A DNA stretch of 64,000 bases from CAZSMC01 sp964607755 (GTDB lineage Bacteria > Zhuqueibacterota > Zhuqueibacteria > Residuimicrobiales > Krinioviventaceae). This document shows positions 53,922-63,860 of the stretch, piece after piece. The stretch lies in the NCBI GenBank assembly GCA_964607755.1, contig CAZSMC010000007.1:31459-95458 (forward strand), given 5' to 3'. Position 1 is the stretch's first letter, and every line of letters starts with the position of its first letter. The notes under the pieces were generated by a model, which worked only from the letters and a program-made list of their open reading frames with translations, did no database searches and was not told the DNA's origin. The translations under genes and the position numbers were made by a program.

Positions 53922-54425
53922 TCACCAATTTGAAACGGTTTTGTTAATGATTTCCTGGCTAATTTTTGAATAAGCTTCTTCATAGGCATCGGTTCGGCCT
54001 TGCGGTCCCATTGCCGGATCGTAACTGCCCCACTGGGTAATGCGTCCCTGCCACATTTCCTGATGCTTAACCTGGTCTGTGCACGTCACCTGAACGGAAA
54101 AATAAATCTTAATATCTTCTACGGTTTCTTGAGCATCAAAGGCGCCAGCGCGTTCATTAATGCTGGTTATAACGCCCTCGATAAGCACATCCGCGGTTGC
54201 CTCATCATCAATTCCAAGGGAACCGTCACGGGTAAATTCATCAATGAGCGTATCAGTAAGATGTTCAGCCACGTTAAATTCAGACGTCCGGTTTTCAAAC
54301 AGCGGCACCGCAACTGTATCCAGATATGGCGGCAGCGAGCCTTTGACAGAATAATAAGCACATCCGGCTATTAAACTAAAAATAGTTGCCAGAAAGAATA
54401 GTGTAATCGATTTAGGTCTCGTCAT
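53922..54425 (-). CDS. lptE: LptE-family LPS assembly lipoprotein
   Basis: 167 residues from ATG 54425 (171 from 54437). Lipoprotein signal with lipobox SLIAGC near 19-21. YYSVKGSLPPYLDTVAVPLFENRT, EHLTDTLIDEFTRDG and DVLIEGVITSI match LptE/RlpB-like proteins of FCB bacteria, which plug the LptD barrel in the outer membrane. The C terminus has EEAYSKISQEIINKTV. It overlaps the end of the sigma-54 activator gene in another frame. Confidence 0.88.
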   Translation of the reverse strand: MTRPKSITLFFLATIFSLIAGCAYYSVKGSLPPYLDTVAVPLFENRTSEFNVAEHLTDTLIDEFTRDGSLGIDDEATADVLIEGVITSINERAGAFDAQETVEDIKIYFSVQVTCTDQVKHQEMWQGRITQWGSYDPAMGPQGRTDAYEEAYSKISQEIINKTVSNW

Positions 54426-55611
54426 CTTTGAGATCATATTTTTTTAGTTTCCGATAAAGGGTGCGTTCACTCATACCCAGTGATTTTGCCGCTTTTCGTT
54501 TATTACCATTTGATTTTACTAAAGCTGATTTTATAAGTTCCTTTTCCATGTCTGTTACAGACTCTGTTTTGGGTTCAGTTCGGTTTTCATAGGCATATTT
54601 GTACTCATCCGGTAGGTTTTCACGCCAGGGCCCCAGACTATAACGCGGTGGCGAGTTAGCAACCAGCAGTTCACGCAACTGGGCAATCTCACTCTTGATT
54701 TCCAGCAAGGCTCGAAATAAAAGTTCCTGATCCAGCTCGCCTTTTTCCTTGTTGAGCGGAACAGGCATATTTCGTTCATGTTGATCAAACGTGTCCAGGT
54801 ACTTTTGTAATGTTTGCTGATCGATTTGATTGCCGCGCTCAAGTACAATAACTTTTTCAACGAGGTTGCGCAACTCGCGAATATTTCCCGGCCAATGATA
54901 ACGCTCCATCATTCGAATCGCGCTGTCTGTAAATCCGTCAAATGCAATGTGATTTTGCTTGCAAAAATCAGAGGCAAACTTTTTTACCAGCACTACAATA
55001 TCTTCCCGTCGTTCCCGTAACGGCGGCACAGGAATATGCATGGCATTCAAACGATAATACAAATCCTGGCGAAAGTTTCCATTACGAACTTCTTTTTCCA
55101 GATTCTTGTTGGTTGCGGCAATAAACCGTACATCTACTTTATGTGTAGTCGTACCGCCAACCCGCATAAACTCCCGCTGTTCCAAAACGCGCAACAGTTT
55201 CACCTGAATTGAAGTTGGTAGCTCGCCGATTTCATCCAAAAATATACTGCCGTTATTTGCCAGTTCAAAATAGCCTTTGCGCTGACTGGCAGCGCCTGTA
55301 AAGGAACCTTTTTCGTGACCAAACAATTCGGATTCTAAAATGCCTTCCGGAATAGCGCCGCAGTTGACAGTTATGTAAGGTTGATTGTGCCGCTGACTGC
55401 GCAGGTGCACAGCCTTTGCAACCAGCTCTTTTCCGGTGCCACTTTCTCCTGATATCAAAACCGAAATATCGGTCGGCGCGATTTGCTCGATCGTCTCGAT
55501 GAGCTGCCGGCTACTTTCAGACACACCTAATATTCCAACCTGGCGTTGTATCTCTTTCCAGTGCTCGTCATCAGAATAGTCGTTTATGTAATACTCCTGA
55601 TTTGTCACCAA
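54412..55611 (-). CDS. Sigma-54-dependent Fis-family transcriptional activator without receiver domain
   Basis: 399 residues. AAA+ domain: Walker A GESGTGKE (55-62), sigma-54-contacting loop GSFTGA (102-107; Ser replaces the usual Ala of GAFTGA), Walker B GSIFLDEIGELP, and the arginine-finger region. A C-terminal Fis-type helix-turn-helix (NKRKAAKSLGMSERTLYRKLKKY) binds DNA. Only about 25 residues precede the AAA+ domain, so there is no receiver or sensor module. TTG 55611 (GGAG six bases upstream) or GTG 55608 is the start. Located before lptE, suggesting an envelope-related regulon, but targets are not identified. Confidence 0.93.
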   Translation of the reverse strand: MVTNQEYYINDYSDDEHWKEIQRQVGILGVSESSRQLIETIEQIAPTDISVLISGESGTGKELVAKAVHLRSQRHNQPYITVNCGAIPEGILESELFGHEKGSFTGAASQRKGYFELANNGSIFLDEIGELPTSIQVKLLRVLEQREFMRVGGTTTHKVDVRFIAATNKNLEKEVRNGNFRQDLYYRLNAMHIPVPPLRERREDIVVLVKKFASDFCKQNHIAFDGFTDSAIRMMERYHWPGNIRELRNLVEKVIVLERGNQIDQQTLQKYLDTFDQHERNMPVPLNKEKGELDQELLFRALLEIKSEIAQLRELLVANSPPRYSLGPWRENLPDEYKYAYENRTEPKTESVTDMEKELIKSALVKSNGNKRKAAKSLGMSERTLYRKLKKYDLKDDET

Positions 55612-55627
55612 ATAACTCTCCTGTGTT

Positions 55628-56563
55628 TTATCGAGTCTGTGATAACTCTATTTCCTTGAAAAAGTCGATCGTCTCTTTCATTCCTGATTCGAGATCGTAT
55701 TCAGGATGCCAATCGAGTTCTTTTTCAGCTCGCTCGATAGCAACAACACTGCGACGTTGTTCACCGGATTTTTCTGGCCCGTGTTTTTCGTGCATGCCTG
55801 CGCCGGTTAATTGATTACAAATCCGGAAAATTGTATTGATCGAAGTTTCTTGTGCCGTGCCGATATTATAAATTCTGTTTTCGCCCTTTGCAAGCGCCAG
55901 CACATTGGCACGAGCCACGTCTTTGACGTAAACAAAATCACGGGTTTGTTCTCCATCTCCGTTAATCACAGCGTGCTCACCTTTGAACATCTTTTCCAAA
56001 AAAATGGCCACCACACCGGCTTCCCCGTGGGGATTCTGCCGCGGTCCATAAACATTGGCGTAACGAAATGCCGTAAAAGAGATATTATGAAACAAGTGAT
56101 AATAATACAAATAGTTTTCGCCTGCTAATTTTGTCACGCCGTATGGCGAACAGGGTTGTTTTGCATGATCTTCGTCAGCCGGGGAATAATCCTGTTCGCC
56201 GTAAACCACGCCGCCAGAGGAGGCAAAAATCACTTTCTTTACCTGATGCTTGACGCAATTTTGCATTACATTTAAAAACCCGATAACATTATTTTCAGCG
56301 TCATAAATCGGGTCTTCCACAGACAAGCGCACATCCATTTGCGCAGCTTGATGGTTGACAATATCAAACGAGTGTTGCGCAAAAATATCACCGAGTTTTG
56401 CATCGCGAATATCACATTCTATAAACGTTGCCTGGTTATTGATATTCTGTTTACGTCCGGTTGACAAGTTGTCTATAATCACAACGTCGTGTCCGGCGTT
56501 GATATATGCATCGACAATATGCGATCCAATGAATCCAGCTCCGCCTGTTACCAGTATCTTCAT
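55628..56563 (-). CDS. NAD-dependent epimerase/dehydratase (GalE-like sugar nucleotide epimerase)
   Basis: 311 residues, extended SDR fold. NAD-binding VTGGAGFIGSHIVDAY (4-19), IIDNLSTG, and the active-site pair SSGGVVYGE and YGVTK (Tyr and Lys). YANVYGPRQNPHGEAGVVAIF and INGDGEQTRDFVYVKDVARA are typical of UDP-glucose 4-epimerase-like enzymes. Substrate could be UDP-Glc/GlcNAc or similar; sequence alone does not decide. Eight bases after the purD stop. Confidence 0.9.
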   Translation of the reverse strand: MKILVTGGAGFIGSHIVDAYINAGHDVVIIDNLSTGRKQNINNQATFIECDIRDAKLGDIFAQHSFDIVNHQAAQMDVRLSVEDPIYDAENNVIGFLNVMQNCVKHQVKKVIFASSGGVVYGEQDYSPADEDHAKQPCSPYGVTKLAGENYLYYYHLFHNISFTAFRYANVYGPRQNPHGEAGVVAIFLEKMFKGEHAVINGDGEQTRDFVYVKDVARANVLALAKGENRIYNIGTAQETSINTIFRICNQLTGAGMHEKHGPEKSGEQRRSVVAIERAEKELDWHPEYDLESGMKETIDFFKEIELSQTR

Positions 56564-56571
56564 GTTCTCTC

Positions 56572-57837
56572 CTATCCTAGAACCCGGTGCGCAATATCCT
56601 TGCGATAATAAGCGCCGTCAAAAGCGATTAAACTTACAGATTTATAAACTTTATTAGTTGCCCGCGCGATGGTGCTGTCCAGAGCAGTAACGCCAAGCAC
56701 GCGACCGCCGTTAGTGACAATATCATTCCCGACTTTTTTCGTGCCGGCGTGAAAAACATAAACGTCCTCATCCCAGACCCGGTCGAGTCCATGGATTTTT
56801 TTGCCTTTCTCATACGGTCCGGGGTATCCTCCGGAGGCGATGACCACGCAAACAGCCGCGCCATCCCGGTTTTTCCAGTCGATTTTATCGAGCTGATTAT
56901 TACGCGCAGCCAGTATCGCTTCGATCAAATCACTTTCAGCCATGGGCAAAATAACCTGCGTTTCCGGATCGCCAAACCGGCAATTGTATTCCAGAACCCT
57001 GGGACCGTCTTTGGTGATCATTAATCCGGCGTACAGCACGCCTCGATAAGGACGGTCTTCCAGCGCCATGCCCTTGACAGTCGGCTCGATGATTTTTTTC
57101 TTAATGTCATCCATTATGTCATCGCTAATGTATGGCGTCGGTGCATAAGCGCCCATGCCGCCGGTGTTAGGACCCTGGTCGTTATCGAAGATGCGCTTGT
57201 GATCCTGGGACGGCACCATGTAGACAATATGTTCGCCATCGGTCAGCGCCAGTACAGACACTTCATCGCCAGTCAGCATTTCTTCCAAAACGACTTTGGA
57301 GCCGGCCTCGCCAAATTGCCGTTTGTTCATGACCGTGTCAACAGCGTTCAGGGCTTCTTTATAATTATGGCATATAAGCACACCCTTGCCGGCAGCAAGC
57401 CCGTCTGCTTTAACAACAATGGGGCCCTTGTTTTCATCTAAAAAAGATTTTGCTTTATCGAATTTTTCAAACACCCGATACCGGGCAGTGGGAATACCGT
57501 ATTTATTCATAAAATCTTTGCAAAACGCCTTGCTGCCTTCCAGCTCAGCAGCACGTTTGCTCGGACCGAAAATAGGCAAACCGTTTTCTTCAAAATCGTC
57601 GACAATGCCATTGACCAGTGGCTTTTCCGGCCCGGCGATGGTCATATCAATTTTATTTTTTGAAGCAAAGTTAATCAGCTTTTTCGTATCTGCCACATCA
57701 ATATCTACGCACTCGGCTTCCCGGGCAATGCCGGCATTTCCCGGTGCACAATAAATCTTTTTCACCTGCGGATTCTGTTTGATTTTCCAGACAAGTGTAT
57801 GTTCACGGCCGCCACCGCCAATAACAAGTACTTTCAT
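56572..57837 (-). CDS. purD: Phosphoribosylamine-glycine ligase (GAR synthetase)
   Basis: 421 residues, the family length. Joins phosphoribosylamine and glycine in de novo purine synthesis. VLVIGGGGREHTLVWKI at the start, then GPEKPLV, FGPSKRAAELEGSKAF, ATP-grasp elements VVKADGLAAGKGV and EEMLTGDEVS, PSQDHKRIFDNDQGPNTGGMGAY and VLEYNCRFGDPETQ. Next to uvrB upstream by 59 bases. Confidence 0.96.
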   Translation of the reverse strand: MKVLVIGGGGREHTLVWKIKQNPQVKKIYCAPGNAGIAREAECVDIDVADTKKLINFASKNKIDMTIAGPEKPLVNGIVDDFEENGLPIFGPSKRAAELEGSKAFCKDFMNKYGIPTARYRVFEKFDKAKSFLDENKGPIVVKADGLAAGKGVLICHNYKEALNAVDTVMNKRQFGEAGSKVVLEEMLTGDEVSVLALTDGEHIVYMVPSQDHKRIFDNDQGPNTGGMGAYAPTPYISDDIMDDIKKKIIEPTVKGMALEDRPYRGVLYAGLMITKDGPRVLEYNCRFGDPETQVILPMAESDLIEAILAARNNQLDKIDWKNRDGAAVCVVIASGGYPGPYEKGKKIHGLDRVWDEDVYVFHAGTKKVGNDIVTNGGRVLGVTALDSTIARATNKVYKSVSLIAFDGAYYRKDIAHRVLG

Positions 57838-57896
57838 GGTGTCGTCATCCTTTGCTGTTTAAAACCTTTCGATTCTTATTTACACTTACTTTAGAT

Positions 57897-59933
57897 TCAC
57901 TTGACATAGGATTTCTTTTTCACAGATTGACGCGCTTCCTGGAGCATATCAATTTGGTCGCGGATTTCAGCCGCTTGTTCAAACTCCAGTTTGGATGCCG
58001 CTTCCATCATGTTCTTTTCCATCTCGCGCAGCATTTCTTCTTTTGTCTCTGATGACATTTCTCTCCATGCATCCAGGTCCAGCTTTTCACCGCTCTTTTT
58101 AGATATCTTTCCATAAGTGGTTCTGGCATCAGCCACGGAAGTCGAGCCCATAACCTGTTCGATTGATTTGTAAATAGTTGCCGGTGTAATATTGTGCTTT
58201 TCATTGTACTCCATCTGGATCACACGGCGACGGTTCGTTTCATCGATGGCCCGTTGCATAGAATGCGTCACGTTATCGGCATAGAAAATCACCCTGCCCG
58301 AGACATTCCGCGCCGCACGACCAGCGGTCTGAATCAGCGATCGCTCTGAACGCAAAAAACCTTCCTTGTCCGCATCCAGAATAGCAACCAGCGACACTTC
58401 TGGCAAGTCGAGTCCCTCGCGCAAAAGATTAATGCCAACCAGCACATCAAACTCGGCCAGCCGAAGGTCCCTTAGAATGGCCACCCGGTCCAGGGCATCG
58501 ATTTCCGAGTGCAAGTACCGAACCCGCACACCGGCGCTGGCGAGATAATCGGTCAAATCCTCTGCCATACTTTTTGTCAATGTTGTCACAAGGACACGCT
58601 CCTGTCTTTCTGCGCGTTCCCGGATTTCACGAATAAGATCATCAATTTGTCCTTTAACCGGACGGACAACGATTTCCGGGTCCATCAGTCCGGTCGGACG
58701 GATGATTTGCTCCACAACCACGCCGCCGGATTTTTCCAGCTCATATTCAGCAGGTGTGGCTGAGACAAAAATAGCTTGATTGATAATGGACTCGAATTCG
58801 CGAAAATTGAGCGGGCGGTTATCCAGCGCTGACGGCAAACGGAAACCATATTCCACCAGCGTTTCTTTTCGGGAACGGTCGCCGTGGTACATGCCCTGAA
58901 TTTGCGGGACGGTGACGTGGGATTCATCGATAATCATTAAAAAATCGTCCGGGAAATAATCGATGAGCGTGTACGGCCGCTCGCCGGTTTTGCGTCCGGA
59001 TAAATGCCGGGAATAATTTTCCACGCCGGAACAATAACCGATTTCACGCATCATTTCCAGATCATAATTTGTGCGTTGCTCCAGGCGCTGGGCTTCGACC
59101 AGTTTGTTGTGTTTGCGAAAATATTCCAGCCGTTCTTCCAATTCCTGCTCAATGGCATTAATGGCGGATTCCAGCCGCTCATAAGGGGTGATGAAATGTT
59201 TTGCCGGATAAATAGCCACCCTGTCCAGCTCGTTCAGCAATTCACCGGTCACCGTATCCACTGTGCTGATGCGTTCAATTTCATCTCCCCACATTTCAAT
59301 GCGGATGGCTTTGTTTTCATACGCCGGAATAACTTCCACAATATCACCGCGGACGCGGAACGTGCCGCGCTCAAATGTCACATCATTGCGGACGTACAGA
59401 ATTTCCACCAGTCTTTTTAAAATCTCATCCCGGTTGATGCGTTGGCCGCGGTCCAGAAACAGGTTCATCTTTTTCCAGTCCTCAGGCGAGCCCAGTCCGT
59501 AGATACAGGATACCGATGCCACAATGATTACATCATTACGGGTGAGGAGTGAACTGGCTGCTTTTAAACGTAGCCGGTCGATTTCATCGTTAATCGAGGT
59601 GTCTTTTTCGATATAGGTGTCTGTAGTCGGGACGTAGGCTTCGGGCTGGTAATAATCGTAATAGCTAATAAAATACTCAACAGCATTTTCCGGGAAAAAA
59701 CCGTGCATCTCGCCGTAAAGCTGGGCAGCAAGGGTTTTGTTGTGCGAAATGATTAATGTGGGTTTGTTGACATTGGCAATGACATTTGCCATGGTAAACG
59801 TTTTACCGCTGCCGGTGACGCCAAGCAGGGTTTGGAACCTGTCTCCGCGCTTTAAGCCCCGGGTCAGCTCATCCACAGCTTGCGGCTGATCGCCCTGCAG
59901 TTTGAAATCAGTTGTGAGTTTGAATTTTTCCAT
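57897..59933 (-). CDS. uvrB: Excinuclease ABC subunit B
   Basis: 678 residues. Damage-verifying helicase of nucleotide excision repair. Walker A GVTGSGKTFTMANVIA, YYDYYQPEAYVP with the beta-hairpin, DESHVT, HSEIDALDRVAILRDLR, LLREGLDLPEVSLVAILDADKEGFLRS and TAGRAARN. The C-terminal UVR motif (AASKLEFEQAAEIRDQID) that binds UvrC is intact. Promoter at 60110-60138 gives a leader of about 170 bases, longer than needed, in which I see no recognisable regulator. Confidence 0.97.
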   Translation of the reverse strand: MEKFKLTTDFKLQGDQPQAVDELTRGLKRGDRFQTLLGVTGSGKTFTMANVIANVNKPTLIISHNKTLAAQLYGEMHGFFPENAVEYFISYYDYYQPEAYVPTTDTYIEKDTSINDEIDRLRLKAASSLLTRNDVIIVASVSCIYGLGSPEDWKKMNLFLDRGQRINRDEILKRLVEILYVRNDVTFERGTFRVRGDIVEVIPAYENKAIRIEMWGDEIERISTVDTVTGELLNELDRVAIYPAKHFITPYERLESAINAIEQELEERLEYFRKHNKLVEAQRLEQRTNYDLEMMREIGYCSGVENYSRHLSGRKTGERPYTLIDYFPDDFLMIIDESHVTVPQIQGMYHGDRSRKETLVEYGFRLPSALDNRPLNFREFESIINQAIFVSATPAEYELEKSGGVVVEQIIRPTGLMDPEIVVRPVKGQIDDLIREIRERAERQERVLVTTLTKSMAEDLTDYLASAGVRVRYLHSEIDALDRVAILRDLRLAEFDVLVGINLLREGLDLPEVSLVAILDADKEGFLRSERSLIQTAGRAARNVSGRVIFYADNVTHSMQRAIDETNRRRVIQMEYNEKHNITPATIYKSIEQVMGSTSVADARTTYGKISKKSGEKLDLDAWREMSSETKEEMLREMEKNMMEAASKLEFEQAAEIRDQIDMLQEARQSVKKKSYVK

Positions 59934-60109
59934 ATTGTTATTTCGTGTTTATTGCTGCTTTTCTACTCCAGTCAAAAGGATATTTGTAAATCCTGGCACA
60001 AAAATTGAACGTTATGATAAACGTTTTGACCTTTTTGCTAAAATGATGATTAATTTTTGGTCCTGAATGACAAACCCTATCTTTAGTAATTTCATAAATA
60101 TCTGACAGA

Positions 60110-60138
60110 AATATACTATGAATATGCCACATTGTCAA
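60110..60138 (-). promoter_or_regulatory. Strong promoter for uvrB
   Basis: Minus strand TTGACA (60138-60133), 17-base spacer, TATATT (60115-60110): perfect -35 and a one-off -10. The transcript would start near 60103, reading toward uvrB. The MITE-like element lies upstream of it. Confidence 0.7.
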
Positions 60139-60211
60139 GCGTCAAAAATTATGACATAGCATACTTTTTTTTTCAACATCTGGCGATAATTGATTTTTTT
60201 TATATAAGCTC

Positions 60212-60360
60212 AGTTATCGGTTGATATGCTCTATCTAAACTAAACAATGGGTCACAAATCTTTTCTGCATCAATGTTGTATCATTCTATAAATTTGGAAA
60301 TTATAATGTGTTATTCACAAGTTTTGTGACCCATTGTTGGAATTGTAACTGAGGTATTTC
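60212..60360. mobile_element. MITE-like palindromic element, copy 2
   Basis: 149-bp copy of the block at 20953-21100, same orientation, differing by a handful of substitutions and one extra base. The 16-bp inverted repeat AACAATGGGTCACAAA lies at 60243-60258, its complement at 60323-60338. It sits between the divergent uvrB promoter and the GH10-like gene. Flanking sequences differ from copy 1, so the homologous unit is bounded, as expected for a transposed element. Confidence 0.7.
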
Positions 60361-60379
60361 ATTTTTTTAAACAAAAAGC

Positions 60380-60408
60380 TTGATAATCAATTTAACAGAT
60401 ACTAATTT
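60380..60408 (+). promoter_or_regulatory. Weak candidate promoter for the GH10-like gene
   Basis: TTGATA (60380-60385), 17-base spacer, TAATTT (60403-60408), starting just outside the MITE-like element. It would place the start of transcription near 60415, favouring ATG 60433 over GTG 60409 as the start codon. Confidence 0.3.
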
Positions 60409-60432
60409 GTGATTTATGCAACGAACAAAAAA

Positions 60433-62781
60433 ATGGATCCGGTTATGCCAATCAGAATAGCGGTCTTGATGACGTTCGCTTTCCTTTTAACTTTTTTGCC
60501 ATGTAGAGCACTCGAACAGACTCGCGCCTTGTGGGTGACGCGCTGGGACTACCATTCGCCAGAGGATGTGCAGCGTATCGTGGAAAATGCCGCAGAGTTG
60601 GGATTCAACACCCTGCTGTTTCAAGTCCGTGGTAATGGCACCGCATTTTATTACTCAAGTTATGAACCCTGGGCTGAAGAACTTGGCGGTACGGATCCCG
60701 GCTGGGATCCGCTGAAAACTGCCATCGAGTTGTGCCATATTGCAGGTTTGGAATGTCACGCCTGGCTTAATCTCTATCCGGGTTGGCAGGGACTCGAGCC
60801 GCCGCTGAATCAAGACCAGCTTTATCACACTCATCCTGACTGGTTTATGGTGGATGCCTTTCAAAACCGGCAGATTTTGAATGATCATTATTTATGGCTG
60901 TCACCAACCAATCCGAACGTGCAAGAATACCTCCTCAAAATCTGCAAAGAATTGATCCAGGATTACCACATCGATGGACTGCACCTGGATTATTGCCGTT
61001 TCCCGGCCAGCACATATTCTTATGATGATTTTTCGCTGCGTCTCTTTAAACAGCGATTCAAGGCGGCTCCGCAGGAAAAGCCGGTCAGTTGGCGGCAGTG
61101 GCGGCAAGATGCAGTTACCGGGCTCATAACACAAATTTATCAGTTCATTTCTTTACAAAAACCGCATATAGTGCTGAGTGCGGCTGTGGTTCGCGATGTC
61201 CACCGCGGTAAACGGATTTATATGCAGGATAGTCACGGCTGGTTGGCACGTGGCATTATAGATGCCATTTATCCGATGATGTACGTCCGCGATTCAACGC
61301 TGTTTGAACTTTTACTCGACGAACACCTTGAGAACTCGCACAGCCGGCACATTTATCCCGGGATTCATATGAATAAAGTGGATGTGCTCGATGATTTTCT
61401 CTTTATTGTCAGGGAAAAACAAACCCGGGGCGCTGCTTTTTTCTCTTACAATTTACTGTGTCCCGGACATAGCACAAAAAATCCCCGCGCTGAACAATTA
61501 AAAACATTATGGAACACACCGGCAGACCCCGCAAAGATGCCATGGAAAACGGATGTCCGCGACCGGATTGGCCCGGTGATTACCCAGGTCAAAACCATTC
61601 CGCGGACAGTCACGCCCCAACTTACGTTTAAAATCGCTGCTCACATCATCGATTCATCCGGCGTGTACGATGATAACACCGGCTCGGATGGCCAGGGAGT
61701 ACATTTGGTTTACGGTCGCACTTGGCCGCCAGCCAATCCGCGTGAAATTAAAATGAAGCCGCTCGATAAAGCGAAAAATTGGTTTATCACGGAAAAGTCA
61801 ATTCCGCCGCAAAAGTTAGGATTAGACTTTCGCTGTCGCATTGTCGCCTGGGATAATTTTCACGAAAGTGCCGGACACCCGCAGCGCAACCGCAGCTACA
61901 GCGATGTGTGGTCGTTGTCCATTATCAACCCGAATGAATCGTATGTTGACACCGGACATTGGGGACCGCGTCTCTGGCATCCCTCAGCCATCGAATTAGA
62001 CCAGCATCAACAAGTGTGGGTGAACAGCGAGCGGGACGGTCCAGTGCATGTGCTCGACCAGCTTGGCAAGCCCGCGTCGTTCTCGCCTGTCCGCACCGGC
62101 ATTGACGCGCAATATCAGCACATTGTCATTCCGGACGACGGTGTTGCCGGCTTTGCCCGCATGCCGGAGGGCATTATGGCTGTGGCGTGCAATACGGATC
62201 CGCCAATGATTTTCCGTTTTGACAGTCAAACCGGCGAGGCTCGCCCTGGTATTGCCGTGTTATATGAGATACAGGAACTGGATGCAGATCAGGAAGGTCA
62301 TCTGTTCGTCTTAGAAAAAGAGCGCACCAGATGGCACGTTCTTGATCGCACTGGCCGGGAATTGAACGGCAGTCCATTCGGCAACAGTCACAGCGGTACC
62401 GATATTTCGGTTCTCAAAAACGGCGCCATTGTTTTTATCGGTGACAAGTCGACGAACAGCGTGCAATGTTGGTACGGCGCTATCGAAGGCAGGCGGGCGA
62501 AATACTGGCAAACTGATCCGCTGCCGGCTGTGGATGTCGGACTGGGCAAGATCAAAATCGACAAGAACGATCACGCTTACGTTTCGCACAGCCAACGGGG
62601 TATAATTACGATTTTTAACCGGGCCGGTGTTCCTCTCAAGCATCTGTCGCAAAATAACCTCTCCTCCCTGTTTGCCCCACAGGACATCGCCATCGATGAA
62701 AAAAACAAAGTGCTCTACGAAATCGAGATGGTCGGCATGGGGCCAACGAAAATCAATCGGTGGTTGAAGAAGGTTGAGTAG
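60433..62781 (+). CDS. Secreted GH10-like (DUF187/GHL10) hydrolase with beta-propeller C terminus
   Basis: 782 residues from ATG 60433 (GTG 60409 and ATG 60445 are alternatives; none has a clear ribosome site). Signal peptide near 5-28 (IAVLMTFAFLLTFLPCRA). Residues about 30-370 form a TIM-barrel glycosyl-hydrolase-like domain: RALWVTRWDYHSPEDVQRIV, NTLLFQVRGNGTAFY, HAWLNLYP, WLSPTNPNVQEYLLKICKEL, IDGLHLDYCRFP. Then a Ig-like middle, and about 560-782 an NHL-like propeller (QHQQVWVNSERDG, IKIDKNDHAYVSHSQRGIIT, APQDIAIDEKNKVLYEIE). Relatives (GHL10/FenI-like) act on glycans such as peptidoglycan-like or surface polysaccharides; substrate unknown. Confidence 0.85.
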   Translation: MDPVMPIRIAVLMTFAFLLTFLPCRALEQTRALWVTRWDYHSPEDVQRIVENAAELGFNTLLFQVRGNGTAFYYSSYEPWAEELGGTDPGWDPLKTAIELCHIAGLECHAWLNLYPGWQGLEPPLNQDQLYHTHPDWFMVDAFQNRQILNDHYLWLSPTNPNVQEYLLKICKELIQDYHIDGLHLDYCRFPASTYSYDDFSLRLFKQRFKAAPQEKPVSWRQWRQDAVTGLITQIYQFISLQKPHIVLSAAVVRDVHRGKRIYMQDSHGWLARGIIDAIYPMMYVRDSTLFELLLDEHLENSHSRHIYPGIHMNKVDVLDDFLFIVREKQTRGAAFFSYNLLCPGHSTKNPRAEQLKTLWNTPADPAKMPWKTDVRDRIGPVITQVKTIPRTVTPQLTFKIAAHIIDSSGVYDDNTGSDGQGVHLVYGRTWPPANPREIKMKPLDKAKNWFITEKSIPPQKLGLDFRCRIVAWDNFHESAGHPQRNRSYSDVWSLSIINPNESYVDTGHWGPRLWHPSAIELDQHQQVWVNSERDGPVHVLDQLGKPASFSPVRTGIDAQYQHIVIPDDGVAGFARMPEGIMAVACNTDPPMIFRFDSQTGEARPGIAVLYEIQELDADQEGHLFVLEKERTRWHVLDRTGRELNGSPFGNSHSGTDISVLKNGAIVFIGDKSTNSVQCWYGAIEGRRAKYWQTDPLPAVDVGLGKIKIDKNDHAYVSHSQRGIITIFNRAGVPLKHLSQNNLSSLFAPQDIAIDEKNKVLYEIEMVGMGPTKINRWLKKVE

Positions 62782-62865
62782 CATAAGAACCAATCTGCTT
62801 TTTAATTTAATATGAACAACGAATTTAATGGTGATTCCCTGGGGTACGTACATTCCGAGAATGAC

Positions 62866-63690
62866 CTAATCGATATTATGAAACCGCAGGCTCACTAGCC
62901 AATGCCGGCCGGGCATCGGAACAAACGGAAAAAATTGATATGAGGTATCGAATATATTGTTCATTTTTAAAACCAGGTCTCCAACAGCAAATGAACGCGA
63001 TATCTGCACATTTGTCAGCCAAAATGAGTAGTTGTGCGCCTGTTCCATAAATTGCACATTGACCTGCGTTCTGAGTTGCCAGGGGACCTGCCAATTTACA
63101 TTCATAGTGAATTGCTGTTTTGGAGTGCGCCAACTATATTTGAAGAATGATTCCATTTTTTTATGCCAATCTTGACTGGCAAGCAAATAAGACAAGTGCA
63201 CATCACCTCGTTCTGAGAAATGTACAGCACTGGACATCGACACACCATAGACATTGACGCGATGCACATTTTGCACGCGCCATGGATCGTCAGCGATGGA
63301 TTTAGTCCAGTCAATCCGATTCGCTTCATACCGATTAAAGACCGTTAGCTCGATACTCTGCTGCCCGGTTTTATAATCCAATCCAGATTCGATATTCCAG
63401 CCGTTTTCCGGCTTTAATGTCGGATCGCCGATGTTTCCCGGATCTTGATAAAAAAGCTCTGTCATTTTGGGTGCACGGAAAACACGACCGCCCCCCAGGC
63501 GCCAACACCATTGCTTTGTCGGTTCATAGGCAAAATTCAACATTGAATTTAGTTGCCATTCCCAGGCAGAATGATAATCCGCGCGCAAACCGGCATCCAA
63601 CAAAAAGTCGTCAGCTAATGGATGTACAATCTCGGTATAAATAGCTGCGCGCTTCAATGCAGACTCACCAACTGGCGTATCTACAGATGA
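62866..63690 (-). pseudogene. TonB-dependent receptor, 5'-truncated remnant
   Basis: About 275 codons of the C-terminal barrel of a TonB receptor: LRADYHSAWEWQLNSMLNFAYEP, GGGRVFRAPKMTELFYQDPGNIGDPTLKPENGWNIESGLDY, FNRYEANRIDW, KMNNIFDTSYQFFPFVPMPGRHWLVSLRF. No signal peptide, carboxypeptidase-like domain or plug is encoded. Upstream of about 63660-63690 the frame runs into non-receptor sequence containing a REP-like palindrome, and an in-frame stop follows at about 63762 without a suitable start. Best read as a decayed gene broken near the repeat; a fragment rearranged by recombination is the alternative. Confidence 0.75.
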
Positions 63691-63721
63691 GCGTACCCCG
63701 TTGCAGTGCCAAACGTTGTGG

Positions 63722-63739
63722 CGCGACGAGTTCGTCGCG
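63722..63739. repeat. REP-like palindrome 1
   Basis: CGCGACGA-GT-TCGTCGCG, a perfect 8+2+8 palindrome. Its core CGACGAGTTCGTCG recurs inverted at 63861-63878. Confidence 0.55.
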
Positions 63740-63860
63740 GCAATACCAAAGAATATAAATCATAACAGCAAGTGCAAAAACCCGCTCTGGTGTTACTTAT
63801 GCCATAATATAATTGAATTATACATGTCCGCAAACTCATCTTAGTGCATGGATTTTATGT

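Noticed and set aside
63665..63763. 32-codon minus-strand frame starting ATG 63763
   Set aside because: It is translation of the REP-like palindrome region (Arg/Leu-rich, no family match) and has no ribosome-binding site.
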